A stretch of DNA of 64,000 nucleotides. Origin: Sphingobacterium corticibacter (lineage in GTDB: Bacteria > Bacteroidota > Bacteroidia > Sphingobacteriales > Sphingobacteriaceae). The position numbers and the translations under genes are program-made. The notes beneath the pieces were generated by a model. It did no database searches. It saw only the letters and a program-made list of their open reading frames with translations, and had not been told where the DNA came from. The DNA lies in NCBI RefSeq assembly GCF_003076635.1, contig NZ_QDKG01000001.1, positions 1-64,000 on the forward strand. Reading direction: 5' to 3'. Positions within the stretch are counted from its first letter, which is position 1, and every line of letters begins with the position of its first letter. Shown here one piece after another: positions 45,820 through 56,454 of the stretch.

Positions 45820-48677
45820 ACAGCTGCAGCTTTTTGCGGTTTCATTTCCTCTTTCAGGAATCTGCCCGTTTCACTTTTCTTCACTTTGATCAGATCTTCG
45901 GGTACGCCAGCAAATAGCATGGTGCCGCCTGCTGCTCCGCCTTCTGGCCCCATATCAATCACCCAGTCTGCCGTTTTGATCACATCCAAGTTGTGTTCAA
46001 TAATCAAGACACTGTTTCCACGATCCACCAAACGATTAATCACGCCCATCAAGACATTCACATCTTCAAAATGCAACCCAGTGGTTGGCTCATCCAGTAT
46101 ATAAAATGTACTTCCCGTATCTTTCTTAGACAATTCGGTCGCTAACTTAACACGTTGGGCTTCACCGCCAGACAATGTCGTTGATGATTGTCCTAAGGTG
46201 ATATATCCTAAACCAACATCTTGCAAGGTTTTGATCTTACGGAAGATGGACGGAATATTCTCAAAAAATTCTACAGCCTCATCAATACTCATGTGCAATA
46301 CATCCGCGATGGATTTTCCGCGGTAGCGTACTTCCAATGTTTCGCGATTATAGCGTTTGCCGTGGCAGGTTTCACAAGGAACTTGCACATCGGGCAGGAA
46401 GTTCATTTCAATAATCTTCATGCCCGCTCCTTGACAGGTTTCACAACGCCCACCTTTTACATTGAATGAAAAACGTCCCGGTTTGTAACCTCGGATTTTG
46501 GCTTCCGGCAGTTGTACAAACAGCGTTCGGATGTCCGAAAATACACCGGTATATGTAGATGGATTCGACCGTGGAGTTCGCCCGATCGGACTTTGGTCGA
46601 TCTCGATCACCTTATCAATATGCTCTAATCCTTCAATGGATTTGTAAGGGAGTGGTGTCGCTTTCGCCCGGAAGAAATGATGATTCAAGATTGGATAAAG
46701 CGTTCCAGTAATCAAACTAGATTTTCCAGAACCTGATACACCCGTTACCGCGATGAGTTTTCCTAAAGGGAATACCGCATTTACCTTTTTCAGGTTGTGT
46801 CCTGTTGCTCCCGACAATACCAACTCTTTGCCGTTGCCTTCACGTCGTGTGGCAGGAATGGCGACTTCTTTTCGGCCGTTTAGATAAGCTGCTGTCAGCG
46901 TATCTGCTTTCAAAATATCTTTTGGCTTACCTTCTGCCACGACTTTACCGCCGTGTAAACCAGCATGTGGCCCCATATCGATCACATAATCGGCATGCAA
47001 GATCATATCCTTATCATGCTCTACGACCAATACCGAATTGCCAATGTCACGCAGATTCTTTAAAGCATGAATCAGGCGTTCGTTGTCGCGCTGATGCAAA
47101 CCAATGCTCGGCTCATCCAAAATATATAAGACGTTGACCAACTGCGAGCCAATCTGCGTAGCCAATCGGATGCGCTGCGCCTCGCCGCCCGAAAGCGTTT
47201 TGGAACTACGGTTTAGCGTGAGGTAAGTAAGTCCTACATCCAACAAGAATCCCAAGCGCGTACGGATCTCTTTCAAGATTTCGGTCGCAATAGTGCGCTG
47301 GCGATCATTCAAGCGATCTTCTAGTCCTTCGAACCAAGCGTGTAGGTTAGAAATATCGGTCGAAGCCAACTCATAGATATTCTTTTCGTCTATCTTAAAA
47401 TGAAGCGATTCTTTTTTCAATCTTGCACCTTGGCAAGTAGGGCAGATGACTTTCGTACGGAAATCTTCGACCGGACGGCTATCCTCCTGTTGTTTTGGAG
47501 CGTGCTCTTCCAATAAGGTGAAGATGCCTTGGAAATTGACTTTATATTCTCTTGCGCCGTAGCTGCCATAGGAAACGGTGAGTGGAATAGGTTCTTCTGC
47601 TCCGTACAGAAGCATGTCTATTTGCTCTTCCGTTAGCTTGCTGATTGGCGCGGTAAGCGAAAAGTCGAATTTGGCAGCAATGGCTTTAATGATGGCCGAA
47701 GTCCAAGATTCGCGCAGCGCGCCGATCGGTACAATAGCCCCTTTCTGAATGCTCAAGGTGCGATCTGGAATGACCATTTGCTTATCGATCTCAAATACAT
47801 AACCTAATCCGTCGCATTTCGGACAAGCGCCATAAGGCGAGTTGAACGAGAATGTATTGGGCTGCGGTTCGTCGTAGGAAATTCCAGATTCTGCATCCAT
47901 CAAGTAGCGGCTGTAGAAATTCTCTTTATCTTCTTTATTGACAATCTTGATGATACCTTTGGCGGTTTTCAACGCTTGCAACACCGAAGTGTACAAACGC
48001 TTGCGGTCGTCTTCATTGACATACAATCGATCGATAACAATCTCGATATCGTGGATTTTATATCGATCTACCTGCATTTTGGCAACCACATCTAAGATAT
48101 CGCCATCCACGCGTACTTTGGTATAACCTTGTTTACGGATCTGCTCGAATAATTCGCGGTAATGTCCTTTTCGGCCTTTGATGACCGGTGCTAGAATGTA
48201 GATGGGATCGCCTGCATATTCTTCCATAATACGATCAATGATCTGATCGTCGGACATGCGCTCCATTTTGCGGCCACTCGCGTAAGAATAGGCTTCTCCT
48301 GCACGAGCATATAGCAAACGCAAGAAATCGTAAATTTCTGTGATGGTGCCGACTGTGGATCTCGGGTTTTTGGAAGTGGTTTTTTGTTCGATGGAAATCA
48401 CTGGACTTAATCCAGAGATTTTATCCACATCGGGGCGCTCCATGCCACCTAGAAACTGACGGCTATATGCCGAAAAAGTTTCCATGTAACGGCGTTGCCC
48501 CTCGGCATAAATCGTGTCGAAAGCCAAGGATGACTTCCCACTACCGCTCAAGCCGGTGATTACGACCAGCTCATTACGCGGAAAGGATACATCAATGTTT
48601 TTAAGATTGTGTACCCTTGCTCCAAAAACCTCTACCTCACGTTGTTCACCCAGATCTACCGTCTTATCTTTTGCCAT
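45816..48677 (-). CDS. uvrA: Excinuclease ABC subunit A
   Basis: Damage-recognising ATPase of nucleotide-excision repair. The 953 residues have two ABC ATPase modules ([12 protein letters not shown] near residue 40 and [13 protein letters not shown] in the second half), two ABC signatures ([11 protein letters not shown] and [11 protein letters not shown]) and zinc motifs ([16 protein letters not shown]...CETCHG). Length is normal. It has a minimal promoter match 25 bases upstream of the ATG. Confidence 0.98.
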   Translation of the reverse strand: MAKDKTVDLGEQREVEVFGARVHNLKNIDVSFPRNELVVITGLSGSGKSSLAFDTIYAEGQRRYMETFSAYSRQFLGGMERPDVDKISGLSPVISIEQKTTSKNPRSTVGTITEIYDFLRLLYARAGEAYSYASGRKMERMSDDQIIDRIMEEYAGDPIYILAPVIKGRKGHYRELFEQIRKQGYTKVRVDGDILDVVAKMQVDRYKIHDIEIVIDRLYVNEDDRKRLYTSVLQALKTAKGIIKIVNKEDKENFYSRYLMDAESGISYDEPQPNTFSFNSPYGACPKCDGLGYVFEIDKQMVIPDRTLSIQKGAIVPIGALRESWTSAIIKAIAAKFDFSLTAPISKLTEEQIDMLLYGAEEPIPLTVSYGSYGAREYKVNFQGIFTLLEEHAPKQQEDSRPVEDFRTKVICPTCQGARLKKESLHFKIDEKNIYELASTDISNLHAWFEGLEDRLNDRQRTIATEILKEIRTRLGFLLDVGLTYLTLNRSSKTLSGGEAQRIRLATQIGSQLVNVLYILDEPSIGLHQRDNERLIHALKNLRDIGNSVLVVEHDKDMILHADYVIDMGPHAGLHGGKVVAEGKPKDILKADTLTAAYLNGRKEVAIPATRREGNGKELVLSGATGHNLKKVNAVFPLGKLIAVTGVSGSGKSSLITGTLYPILNHHFFRAKATPLPYKSIEGLEHIDKVIEIDQSPIGRTPRSNPSTYTGVFSDIRTLFVQLPEAKIRGYKPGRFSFNVKGGRCETCQGAGMKIIEMNFLPDVQVPCETCHGKRYNRETLEVRYRGKSIADVLHMSIDEAVEFFENIPSIFRKIKTLQDVGLGYITLGQSSTTLSGGEAQRVKLATELSKKDTGSTFYILDEPTTGLHFEDVNVLMGVINRLVDRGNSVLIIEHNLDVIKTADWVIDMGPEGGAAGGTMLFAGVPEDLIKVKKSETGRFLKEEMKPQKAAAV

Positions 48678-48701
48678 TAGAATCCTGATTTATGCAGGTG
48701 G

Positions 48702-48709
48702 CAAAGTTA
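48702..48709 (-). promoter_or_regulatory. Putative -7 element of uvrA
   Basis: TAACTTTG on the minus strand, preceded by AATGCG exactly as in the lipA promoter. No TTG is found at the expected distance upstream. It lies 24 bases upstream of the ATG. Confidence 0.45.
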
Positions 48710-48756
48710 CGCATTTTAAAGACGACTTTTGCGTTTTGCTTGGGTATACTTCGTAC

Positions 48757-49821
48757 TTACTTGCTGGTAGTGCGTAAGTAAATTTTACCATGTGTTGTAC
48801 GCAAGTTGATATTTTCACCACCACCATTAATCGTACCTTGAATTCGATTAGAGGAAGCCCCTGAAATGGTAAAGGATTGTGGTAATTCCGAAAAAGCAGA
48901 TTCCAACGCCACATTGGCCGATTCCATGGCTTGTTCTATCACGTTTCCAATCGAGTCGGATAAGCCTTCTGATTGTAGATCAATGCTAATCTTGTTCCTT
49001 AAACTATCGGTATTCACGTAAGTTTTAGTTTTTGCCAAAACAATCGTAGGATCTTTTTGCTTCGTGGTTGGCTTCAAGTCAATATTGAGTTCTTCTGCTG
49101 CAAAAATTTCTCCCAAAGTGGTACGCAATTCCAAATTGGCAGGCGTTGATTTGGGGATGGCGACATCGATAAAACCTAAGGTTGATACTAAAGAAACAGG
49201 TCCTTTCACCGGTTTATCTAATACGGCCTCAATGTTTCCATGTACCGTTTTAATGGTCATCGGGCCAGTTACTTGCTGTAGTTTTACATCGCCAAATGTA
49301 TTACTCACTTCGATCTCTGATAGCAAATCCTTTAATGCAATAGTGCCTTCTGTCCAGCTTGAAGGAGATTTGATAGATAGCGCAATCCTTTTTGGCAAAC
49401 GTAGATGTACGGAGTCCAATTTCTGATAGTTCACGACGCTAAGTACAGTTGTGCCGTCGTTTGCTTCTGTCAACTGTAGCCCGACACCTGTATTATCTTT
49501 TAAGCCTGAGCTGTTTATGCCTTGTAATCCAGCGGCACGCTCGTCCTGCTCTGTGCGTTCCGCCCAGGTAGTCACGACCACTTCATTACCATCGTAGCCC
49601 TCTGCTGAGATCGCATTGGAGTTTACTAGTAGTTTGCCGCTATTCTTCTTAAAACGGTATTCTTTTTTTTCTAAATCATTACTGTTAGATTTTGCGGTAT
49701 TGAATGTACCTGTCCCATATACCACTTTCGCTTGAGGTGGTTGAGCTGGTGTTGTTTGCGCTGTACCTGTGATACACATAGCTAACAAAGCTATTACGCT
49801 GCTGATTATCTGTGTTTTCAT
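48757..49821 (-). CDS. Secreted DUF4097-type beta-helical protein
   Basis: The 354-residue protein has a signal peptide ([16 protein letters not shown]) and a body of short repeated beta strands ([95 protein letters not shown]), the hallmark of the DUF4097/putative adhesin family. Function unknown. It begins 11 bases after the anti-sigma candidate ends, as the third gene of an ECF operon, so it is probably an output or sensor of that system. Confidence 0.82.
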   Translation of the reverse strand: MKTQIISSVIALLAMCITGTAQTTPAQPPQAKVVYGTGTFNTAKSNSNDLEKKEYRFKKNSGKLLVNSNAISAEGYDGNEVVVTTWAERTEQDERAAGLQGINSSGLKDNTGVGLQLTEANDGTTVLSVVNYQKLDSVHLRLPKRIALSIKSPSSWTEGTIALKDLLSEIEVSNTFGDVKLQQVTGPMTIKTVHGNIEAVLDKPVKGPVSLVSTLGFIDVAIPKSTPANLELRTTLGEIFAAEELNIDLKPTTKQKDPTIVLAKTKTYVNTDSLRNKISIDLQSEGLSDSIGNVIEQAMESANVALESAFSELPQSFTISGASSNRIQGTINGGGENINLRTTHGKIYLRTTSK

Positions 49822-49831
49822 AGTCTTGTGT

Positions 49832-50704
49832 TTACCAATTTTTCATTAATACGGCATACGCCTGATTTTTGACGAGGTCGATAGCCAAAGGATCTTCTAC
49901 GATTGCTTCCAAACGTTTGGTGGTTGCATCATTAATCTTTAAATCTTCTGTTTCAGCCATGGCCTGCATCAGTTCTACTTGCATAGTTGCATCTTTTTGT
50001 TGCAGGAATGCGTCCTGAATTTGTTGTTCCTTTTGCTCCGCAGAAGCATGTTCCATGAAGATGTCATACGCTGCCAAACGGATGTTTTCATTTGGATCGC
50101 TTGCCATGAGGTGTTGGATTTTTTCCATGCCGGCATCCGGTACATAATCCATACTCGCCAATTGCAATACGCCTTCCATTCGGTTGATGGCAGAGCTTTC
50201 ATCCGCTAGCAAAGCATAAGATTTCGCCAATGGATCTTCTATCTCGACGTGTTTTGATCGATTTTCTTGGATCTGTTTTTGCGGCTGTCTTGTCGTTGTT
50301 TGTGCCGTACGCGCATCGATATCATACGTCAATCCATCCTTGTTAGGACTAACCTTCGATATTGGCTGATCAACAGTTGAACCTTGCGCACTATTGTTAT
50401 TTTCCGGTTGTGCTAGTTGTGCGATTTGAGCATTTGTATCTTCTTCTACGATTGCATTGCTTGCATGGTACTGTTTCCATATGATTCCGCTCACCATTAA
50501 TATCGCCACAATAGATGCGGCGGCATACCACATCCGTGCCGGGCGTATTCGCTTGATTGGAGTAATCGTTTCTTCTTGCTCCGCTGCCGCCTCGATTTGC
50601 TGCGGTAATTTTTTCTTAATCTGATCCCAAACAAGCGGTGAGGGCTGATGCCGATCAAACGCCTGCCTATTCTCGTTCACAAATTTTTTCAATTTATCTT
50701 CCAT
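49832..50704 (-). CDS. Membrane-anchored anti-sigma factor candidate with HEAT-like C-terminus
   Basis: The 290-residue protein has an N-terminal cytoplasmic segment (VWDQIKKKLPQQI), one transmembrane helix (MWYAAASIVAILMVSGIIW, about residues 58-76), a Gln/Asn-rich linker and a helical C-terminal part from about 160 (LLADESSAINRMEGVLQLASMD, IRLAAYDIFMEHASAEQKEQQIQDAFLQQ) that reads like HEAT-type repeats. The frame starts 11 bases inside the end of the sigma gene, so the pair is translationally coupled. By position and topology it is the anti-sigma factor of the adjacent ECF factor; no zinc-binding HxxxCxxC motif is present. Confidence 0.72.
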   Translation of the reverse strand: MEDKLKKFVNENRQAFDRHQPSPLVWDQIKKKLPQQIEAAAEQEETITPIKRIRPARMWYAAASIVAILMVSGIIWKQYHASNAIVEEDTNAQIAQLAQPENNNSAQGSTVDQPISKVSPNKDGLTYDIDARTAQTTTRQPQKQIQENRSKHVEIEDPLAKSYALLADESSAINRMEGVLQLASMDYVPDAGMEKIQHLMASDPNENIRLAAYDIFMEHASAEQKEQQIQDAFLQQKDATMQVELMQAMAETEDLKINDATTKRLEAIVEDPLAIDLVKNQAYAVLMKNW

Positions 50705-51248
50705 AACACCCTTTCTCCTTTATCATTTGTGCTATTTTTTGCTTCGCTCGGTGATACTGACTGCGTACCGCCGTGTGTGACAGACCTAGTGTTTCTCCAA
50801 TTTCTTCTTGGGACATATCCTCAAAAAGGAACAGATTGACGATTGTTTTCGTCAGATCGGGCAGTCGTTCTATCGCCTGTTCAATATCTTCGACGCGACT
50901 TTGTTGCCATTCATTCTCTTCGTCATCGCGCAGAATTTCCGATCCTTGTACTTCATCGATATCGGTAAAATAGATACGGCGTTTGCGCAAATGCGAAATA
51001 CTCTTGTTAATAGCAATGCGCTTTGTCCAAGCTTCGAAGCTATCTAGCTCTACCAATCGATTCACATTCGAAAAGACATTGACAAATACTTCTTGCAAGA
51101 GATCTTCTGCTTCGGCTATATTATTGACGAGCCGATAGATCGAGTTATAGATCGACGTAGCATACCGTTCATATAACCGCGTATACCCGCTGTCTTTACC
51201 AGCAAGACATAAGTCTATTAATTCCTTATCGGTCCAACTAGCTTTCAC
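50694..51248 (-). CDS. ECF RNA polymerase sigma factor
   Basis: The 184-residue protein has sigma-70 region 2 (YERYATSIYNSIYRLVNNIAEAEDLLQEVFVNVF, about 23-56) and region 4 (LPDLTKTIVNLFLFEDMSQEEIGETLGLSHTAVRSQYHRAKQKI). The start codon is GTG at 51248; there is no nearby ATG. It is followed by a coupled membrane protein gene and a DUF4097 gene. Confidence 0.93.
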   Translation of the reverse strand: MKASWTDKELIDLCLAGKDSGYTRLYERYATSIYNSIYRLVNNIAEAEDLLQEVFVNVFSNVNRLVELDSFEAWTKRIAINKSISHLRKRRIYFTDIDEVQGSEILRDDEENEWQQSRVEDIEQAIERLPDLTKTIVNLFLFEDMSQEEIGETLGLSHTAVRSQYHRAKQKIAQMIKEKGCYGR

Positions 51249-51349
51249 CCTCTTATTTTAACCTAGTGTCTTTCATCTTGTTTCTATACTATAGTCGCCG
51301 TTGATTGTATAATGTTGCAAATTATTATAAAAAACTTGCTTATAGCAGA

Positions 51350-51373
51350 AAAGCCACCTGGCAAGGTGGCTCT
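51350..51373 (-). terminator. Terminator downstream of the DUF4374 gene
   Basis: AGCCACCT and AGGTGGCT pair around a GGCA loop, followed on the minus strand by TTTTC. It lies 39 bases beyond the stop codon. Confidence 0.75.
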
Positions 51374-51411
51374 TTGATCTGTTATGTAAGTTTCTTGATT
51401 GCTACTAGTGC

Positions 51412-52659
51412 TTACTGCACATTAGCTTTTGTGAAGCCCGCTACGTGACCGTCCGATACGTGGATGATCTGTTTGGCTTGAGTACCATTCAACTCGTAGT
51501 AACCTGTTACGCCTGCTTTAGATGGTGCATTTACGCGTAGGATAATTCTGCCATCGATTTCAAATGCCGCATAAGCGCCACCCGCATTGGTCGATAATTC
51601 TAAACCTTCTACCGGAGTTATCAATTTGGAATTGATATCTACGACGTGGTACTTCCATATTTCACCCGTATTAATATTATTCGGTGTTAATGAAAGCGGC
51701 ACCGAATTCGAGAATACGATTAGTTTGCCATTTTTGGCCAACAGACCGGTGAATTTACCCGTATCTACCGAATAAATATCGGAGTATTTCAACTCCCAGC
51801 TTGTGTCGATGTCCGTTTCCGCTGCTTTGATACGTGCAATTTTCGAACGTCCGCCTAAAGCACCTGGACCACCTTGGCATAGGATGTATAAATCACCGTT
51901 GGTATCGAAAGAATACATTTCATTATCATTCACAAAGGCGATGGATTGTGTATTCGGAATCGTGATGGTTTTCTCATATTTCTGCGTAGCCAAATCAATG
52001 ACTGCAATAGAAACATCATTGAAAACATCGTTGAACATGCCTCTCGCCATACCCGTACCACTGCTATACACCACATCAGCGTAGAGCTTGCCACCTTTAA
52101 TCGCTAAAAAGTGTTGTCCAATCCCTTGGAAAGTGATACGACTATCATTTCTTTTCAATATAGTTTCGAAATCTACGTCGATCTTGCCAGTTTTTTGTAC
52201 CAGTTCTGGGTTAAATGTCTGGATCACCCAAGGCTCATTGCCATCCCAGTAATAACCTTTCGTATCGTTTTCGATCACAAAATTTCCAGAACCGTTTAAG
52301 GTGTTGCCAGTCAGGATCGATGTGCCGTAAGATATCGATCCTTGCGCACTAATATTCAATTTGTGGATACCGCGTTCAAAGCTCGCATTAAACATTTTAT
52401 ACACATTGCCATTGCGCGTACGCCATCCTTCATTAGCTTGCCCTTGGAAGGCCGAAGGCTGCGTAGCATTGGCAAAAGTTCCCGAAGGAAATTCCGTATA
52501 ACTGCTCATAAAGCCCGGTTTCAACTGAGTGACCTCGCTCATAGTTTGTAATAGATAGACACTTTCTGTTTCGTTTCCAGGATTTGGAGCGTCATCCGAA
52601 CAAGCCGTAAATCCGAATAAAGAGAATGCAAGTGCTTGAAATATAAATCTAGTTTTCAT
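51412..52659 (-). CDS. DUF4374 surface/periplasmic lipoprotein of the iron island
   Basis: I take the ATG at 52659 (MKTRFIFQALAFSL; 415 residues), though one two codons upstream is possible. A lipoprotein signal (LFGFTAC, Cys20 by this start) precedes a beta-propeller-like body with repeated 'GTSILTGNTLNGSG', 'ENDTKGYYWDGNEPWVIQ', 'IAVIDLATQKYEKTITIP' type blades, as in DUF4374. Members are found next to TonB receptors, and as I recall XusB of Bacteroides, a surface lipoprotein that binds ferric enterobactin, belongs to this kind; that link is from memory. It overlaps the 3' end of the receptor gene, so the two are coupled. Confidence 0.88.
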   Translation of the reverse strand: MKTRFIFQALAFSLFGFTACSDDAPNPGNETESVYLLQTMSEVTQLKPGFMSSYTEFPSGTFANATQPSAFQGQANEGWRTRNGNVYKMFNASFERGIHKLNISAQGSISYGTSILTGNTLNGSGNFVIENDTKGYYWDGNEPWVIQTFNPELVQKTGKIDVDFETILKRNDSRITFQGIGQHFLAIKGGKLYADVVYSSGTGMARGMFNDVFNDVSIAVIDLATQKYEKTITIPNTQSIAFVNDNEMYSFDTNGDLYILCQGGPGALGGRSKIARIKAAETDIDTSWELKYSDIYSVDTGKFTGLLAKNGKLIVFSNSVPLSLTPNNINTGEIWKYHVVDINSKLITPVEGLELSTNAGGAYAAFEIDGRIILRVNAPSKAGVTGYYELNGTQAKQIIHVSDGHVAGFTKANVQ

Positions 52660-55051
52660 GTGCATTGAATAGTTGATAGGTGAGTTTTAAGTGAAAGCTA
52701 CGTCCGGCGCGTTGTACGCGGAAGTAATCATATAATCGGGCATCCAGCATGTTTTTAACTTCCATGCTGATGCGGTATTTATCTTGTTTCATGCGGTAGC
52801 TCAAGCCGCCGCTAAGTAGGTTTTGGTTGGGAATGATGAGGTCGGATGCTACGCTCGCACTGCCTGATAATCCGAGGAAACCTCCGGGCTCGGCTTGGCG
52901 AGGAATAGTTTCTAAATAAAACTCGCGCACAAAATTATAATTCAAATACACATCCAATCGATTGTCGGGCTTTCCGACACCATTGATATGTGCATTCAAT
53001 CCAACATTCGCAAAGAAATACGGTGTATTTTGCAAGCGCGTCCCATTGCGCCACTGGTCACTAGGTAAGTCAAAGCCCATCAGCCGAAGGCTCTGCCAAG
53101 TAGCATTTCCTCTCACATCCAAAAAGGAATTGATCGGATGTGCCAAGTCTAGTTCTACGCCATAACCTTCTACGTTGTTGATGTTTTGGAACTGTGCATA
53201 CGGCGCTAATACCGGTACTAACAGGATTAATCCCTTAGTACGTCGGTAGAAGGTGTTCACTTCGTAGCTCAGATTGCGGAATCGGTTGCGTGTTCCCAAA
53301 TTAAAGTTGAGACTGCGTTCTGGGTTTAGATCGAAATTCGGAACAGTCCAGACGGCGTCACCAAATAATTCGTCGATCTCTGGAATACGATACGCATATT
53401 CTGTCGAGAAGCGCACGTTTCTATCCGCATCCCATTCATATTTTAACGATCCGCCAGCACCGAAGTAGCTTTTGGAAACGGAGGATTCTTCATTCTCCGA
53501 AATCGGGCGATTAGCCCAGGCTTCCGTGCCTAATGAACGGTAATGATACCATTTACCCATAAGGGAATAAGACCAGCGATCGCTTACTTTCCCCGACCAG
53601 TCCAATCCCAATACTTGTTTGTCAAATCGTGTACGTGCCGAAAGCACGTCTACATCGGAGTCGGCAAAGCGTGGGCCAAATGGATCTTCACCTGTTCGTT
53701 TGCTACTTGTCATGGTATAATTGGCAGACAGGATATTGTTCGCATTCCATCTCCAGCTGGCCGTTGTGCGAGAAGTGATTTGTTGTATGCGAATGTCGGA
53801 TAAGGACGGGCGGCCACTTTCGCCAACACTGCCCGGCGTCGGGGTGAAGTTGCCAAACCAATCGTAGCGACCTTGTATCGTATCGACTGTGTTAAATTTC
53901 AAGGTATTGGCCACCACAAATTGTTCAATCGTCAACCGATCGTCGAAGAAGCTGCCGACATAGCGTAAGGTTGGAATGACTGAAGATTGCTTCGCTAAGG
54001 CTGCGCCGTAAGGTGAAGTCATCAGCACCGAGTGTTGTTGTTGTCGCTCTACATCAAAATAGGCAAGGCTGAATCGTAAATCTTTGGCCCAGGGCTTATC
54101 CTTAACACCGACAAATGCTTCACCATACACGCCGCGATACGCATTGTGAAATAGCTCGACGGATTGCTCGCTCGGATTGCCCGTGCTGGGATCAGGCACC
54201 ATCACAAAAGCGTTGTAATTATTATCGGAGTAATTATAAAAAGCTTCTAAACCAGTATAAAAGCCATTCTTTTTACGGGTGGATGCGTTGACAGCTATAC
54301 GATGTGTATTGAAGGACGCGATTTCATAACTGGCATCTAATTGGTCGCCAATGGGTAAATTTTTGGTCACCAAATTGACCGCGCCACCCAAAGCATCTGC
54401 TCCCAATGAAATGGGCAACACGCCTTTAAAAACTTCTACTCGCTCTAATGAATTGACAGGGATATTGTGAATGCCGTATCCGCCAGCCAAGTAATTTAGA
54501 GGAATGCCATCTTTGAAATAACGCACTGCGCGCCCTTGAAAACCATTGACAGAAACATCCACCGCATTGCCCAAGCCGCCGCTTTGGCGAATGCGCACGC
54601 CTGGCGAGCGATTAATCAACTCGGCTAGTGTGACGGGTTGCTCTGCCACCGCACGCGTATCCACGACTACGGCACGAATCGCTTGTTTGCCCGCACGCTC
54701 GGTATCGGATTGTCCCACGACTTGCACTTCGGCAATCTGGTTGTCTTCTGCAGAAAGTGTAATTTCTATATAAAGTGGTTTGTTGGCAACTTTATTTACG
54801 ATCTCTGTACGTAAGCGGTATCCGATGCCGGATAGACTAAGTCTTTGAATGCCGGTTGCGACATCGCGAAAGACAAAGCCTCCCAGTGAATCGGTACTGG
54901 CACGCTGATCACCTAAAATTACCGTAATGCCTGCCAAAGGATTAGCTTGCCAATTTTTCACACGACCGTGTATATCCGAGTGTTGCTGGGCGTAAGAAGT
55001 GCATATCCAGCAAAAAGTGATGAACAAAAAGAAGCTTGATTTTGTGCTCAT
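52649..55051 (-). CDS. TonB-dependent siderophore-type receptor
   Basis: The 800-residue protein has a signal peptide (to about residue 21), a carboxypeptidase-regulatory-like domain (IHGRVKNWQANPLAGITVILG), a plug (LAELINRSPGVRIRQSGGLG, VSVNGFQGRAVRYFKDGIPLN, LGADALGGAVNLVTKN) and a barrel ending in FHLKLTYQLFNAHEN. It differs from SusC-type by size and by lack of a SusD partner; DUF4374 sits in that position instead. It takes in an iron complex across the outer membrane by TonB energy. It diverges from the esterase gene with a 168-base gap between start codons that holds two inverted repeats. Confidence 0.92.
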   Translation of the reverse strand: MSTKSSFFLFITFCWICTSYAQQHSDIHGRVKNWQANPLAGITVILGDQRASTDSLGGFVFRDVATGIQRLSLSGIGYRLRTEIVNKVANKPLYIEITLSAEDNQIAEVQVVGQSDTERAGKQAIRAVVVDTRAVAEQPVTLAELINRSPGVRIRQSGGLGNAVDVSVNGFQGRAVRYFKDGIPLNYLAGGYGIHNIPVNSLERVEVFKGVLPISLGADALGGAVNLVTKNLPIGDQLDASYEIASFNTHRIAVNASTRKKNGFYTGLEAFYNYSDNNYNAFVMVPDPSTGNPSEQSVELFHNAYRGVYGEAFVGVKDKPWAKDLRFSLAYFDVERQQQHSVLMTSPYGAALAKQSSVIPTLRYVGSFFDDRLTIEQFVVANTLKFNTVDTIQGRYDWFGNFTPTPGSVGESGRPSLSDIRIQQITSRTTASWRWNANNILSANYTMTSSKRTGEDPFGPRFADSDVDVLSARTRFDKQVLGLDWSGKVSDRWSYSLMGKWYHYRSLGTEAWANRPISENEESSVSKSYFGAGGSLKYEWDADRNVRFSTEYAYRIPEIDELFGDAVWTVPNFDLNPERSLNFNLGTRNRFRNLSYEVNTFYRRTKGLILLVPVLAPYAQFQNINNVEGYGVELDLAHPINSFLDVRGNATWQSLRLMGFDLPSDQWRNGTRLQNTPYFFANVGLNAHINGVGKPDNRLDVYLNYNFVREFYLETIPRQAEPGGFLGLSGSASVASDLIIPNQNLLSGGLSYRMKQDKYRISMEVKNMLDARLYDYFRVQRAGRSFHLKLTYQLFNAHEN

Positions 55052-55081
55052 GTGGCGGTGGAAATAATATTTTTCGCTAAA

Positions 55082-55097
55082 TTAGATTAAATCTTAA
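55082..55097. promoter_or_regulatory. Inverted repeat near the receptor start
   Basis: TTAGATT, one base, AATCTTA (six of seven bases complementary), about 30 bases upstream of the receptor start codon. Shares the TTAGA/TCT-AA pattern with the second inverted repeat at 55156. Confidence 0.35.
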
Positions 55098-55155
55098 TAA
55101 AATCAAAGCATTACAGCTGTGCCCGATGATTAGAGCGTATAAGAATTGGTATTTG

Positions 55156-55172
55156 TTTAGAATATGTCTAAA
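55156..55172. promoter_or_regulatory. Operator-like inverted repeat in the divergent promoter region
   Basis: TTTAGA, five bases, TCTAAA is a perfect 6-bp inverted repeat, 47 bases upstream of the esterase start. It resembles iron-regulator operators in general form. The regulator is unproven. Confidence 0.45.
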
Positions 55173-55219
55173 TTAGCGATCTGTTGCTACAAAATACAGA
55201 AATTGATACCAATAATAAT

Positions 55220-56425
55220 ATGAAAACGAGGGTTTGGCTAGCATGCCTCACAACAATCTTAATAGCAAAGTGGGGAATGGCGCAGGAGCTGTATGATGTA
55301 AACATAACGATACAAAATCGGGATCAATCGTCACACATTGGTGAACAATTCTTTATAACAGGAGCCTTTAATGGTTGGAAGCCGGCCGCGGTACTAGTTG
55401 GCGCCATACCCAAATATGGCGAAACCATTCAGGTCACTATTCCTTCAGTTCCCAAAGGACTTTTTGAATACAAGTTTACCCGTGGCAATTGGGAAACGTT
55501 AGCTTCAACCGCCAAGGGAAATCTGGAAGGGCCGATCAAGCTAATCGTGACTGGAGATACCGCTGTGACGGCCACGATAGACGGTTGGCGCGATGATTTT
55601 CCAGCCTCAACAGCCAGTCCGCAAGTTCACATTTTAGACTCTGCATTTTATTTTCCCAAACTAGATGTACAGCGCCGCGTATGGATTTACTTGCCAGAAG
55701 GATATGCACAATCTAAAGAAAGCTATCCCGTGATTTACATGCACGATGGACAAGATCTATTTGATGAAGCTACTTCTAAGGGGAGAATTGGTCCGCTAGA
55801 ATGGCGTGTAGATGAGGCGATTGATGAAGCGAAAGACAAAGCCATTGTAGTAGCTATTGCCCATGCGGAAGATATTCAGCGGCGGCAAAATGAATATTTC
55901 GTGCGCCCGACTACATCATTTCCGCAACCATTAGGCGAAGCGTACCTCCAAGATATTGTATCGGTATTGAAACCATATGTCGATCAGCATTACCGTACTA
56001 AGTCAGATCGTGCACATACGGCGATGGCGGGAAGTTCCGTAGGCGGTTTGCTCACTTTTTATGCGAGCTTGTTGCATCCAGAAACATTTGGAACAGTTGG
56101 TGTACTTTCGCCTTCGATTTGGTTGGATGAAGGCAATATTGACCAAGCCATTGCCCAAATTCCTGTGAAAGATGCATCCTTAACTCCTGATTTTTACTTC
56201 TACGGTGGCGGCAATGAGAATCGCATAAAGCCGGATGGCAGTCGCGTACGCATGCATGACGATATCGAGCGCATCATTCAAATGATGCAAAATAGCGGAC
56301 GAGAAAAGATACAAGTCTCTATCGAACCAGATGGCCGACATGGTGCGTGGTACTGGCAAAAAGCCTTTCCTTATTTCTACAGCTGGTGGACGTCACAGTT
56401 TTCCCAAAATGACAATCAATCTTAA
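55220..56425 (+). CDS. Secreted Fes/IroE-type esterase (alpha/beta-hydrolase)
   Basis: I start at the ATG at 55220 (MKTRVWLACLTTILIAK, 401 residues) because it opens a signal peptide cleaved after about residue 22. An E-set (CBM48-like) domain (residues about 30-110, GEQFFITGAFNGWKP) precedes an esterase domain with RRVWIYLPEGY, the nucleophile Ser in AGSSVGGLLT, and a His in EPDGRHGAWYW. This is the architecture of ferric enterobactin/salmochelin esterases, here with export to the periplasm. In the context of a catecholate-type uptake locus it may linearise a cyclic siderophore. A role in other ester hydrolysis cannot be excluded. Confidence 0.85.
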   Translation: MKTRVWLACLTTILIAKWGMAQELYDVNITIQNRDQSSHIGEQFFITGAFNGWKPAAVLVGAIPKYGETIQVTIPSVPKGLFEYKFTRGNWETLASTAKGNLEGPIKLIVTGDTAVTATIDGWRDDFPASTASPQVHILDSAFYFPKLDVQRRVWIYLPEGYAQSKESYPVIYMHDGQDLFDEATSKGRIGPLEWRVDEAIDEAKDKAIVVAIAHAEDIQRRQNEYFVRPTTSFPQPLGEAYLQDIVSVLKPYVDQHYRTKSDRAHTAMAGSSVGGLLTFYASLLHPETFGTVGVLSPSIWLDEGNIDQAIAQIPVKDASLTPDFYFYGGGNENRIKPDGSRVRMHDDIERIIQMMQNSGREKIQVSIEPDGRHGAWYWQKAFPYFYSWWTSQFSQNDNQS

Positions 56426-56454
56426 ATAAGTATTTTATTAATTTTTTTCAAAAC

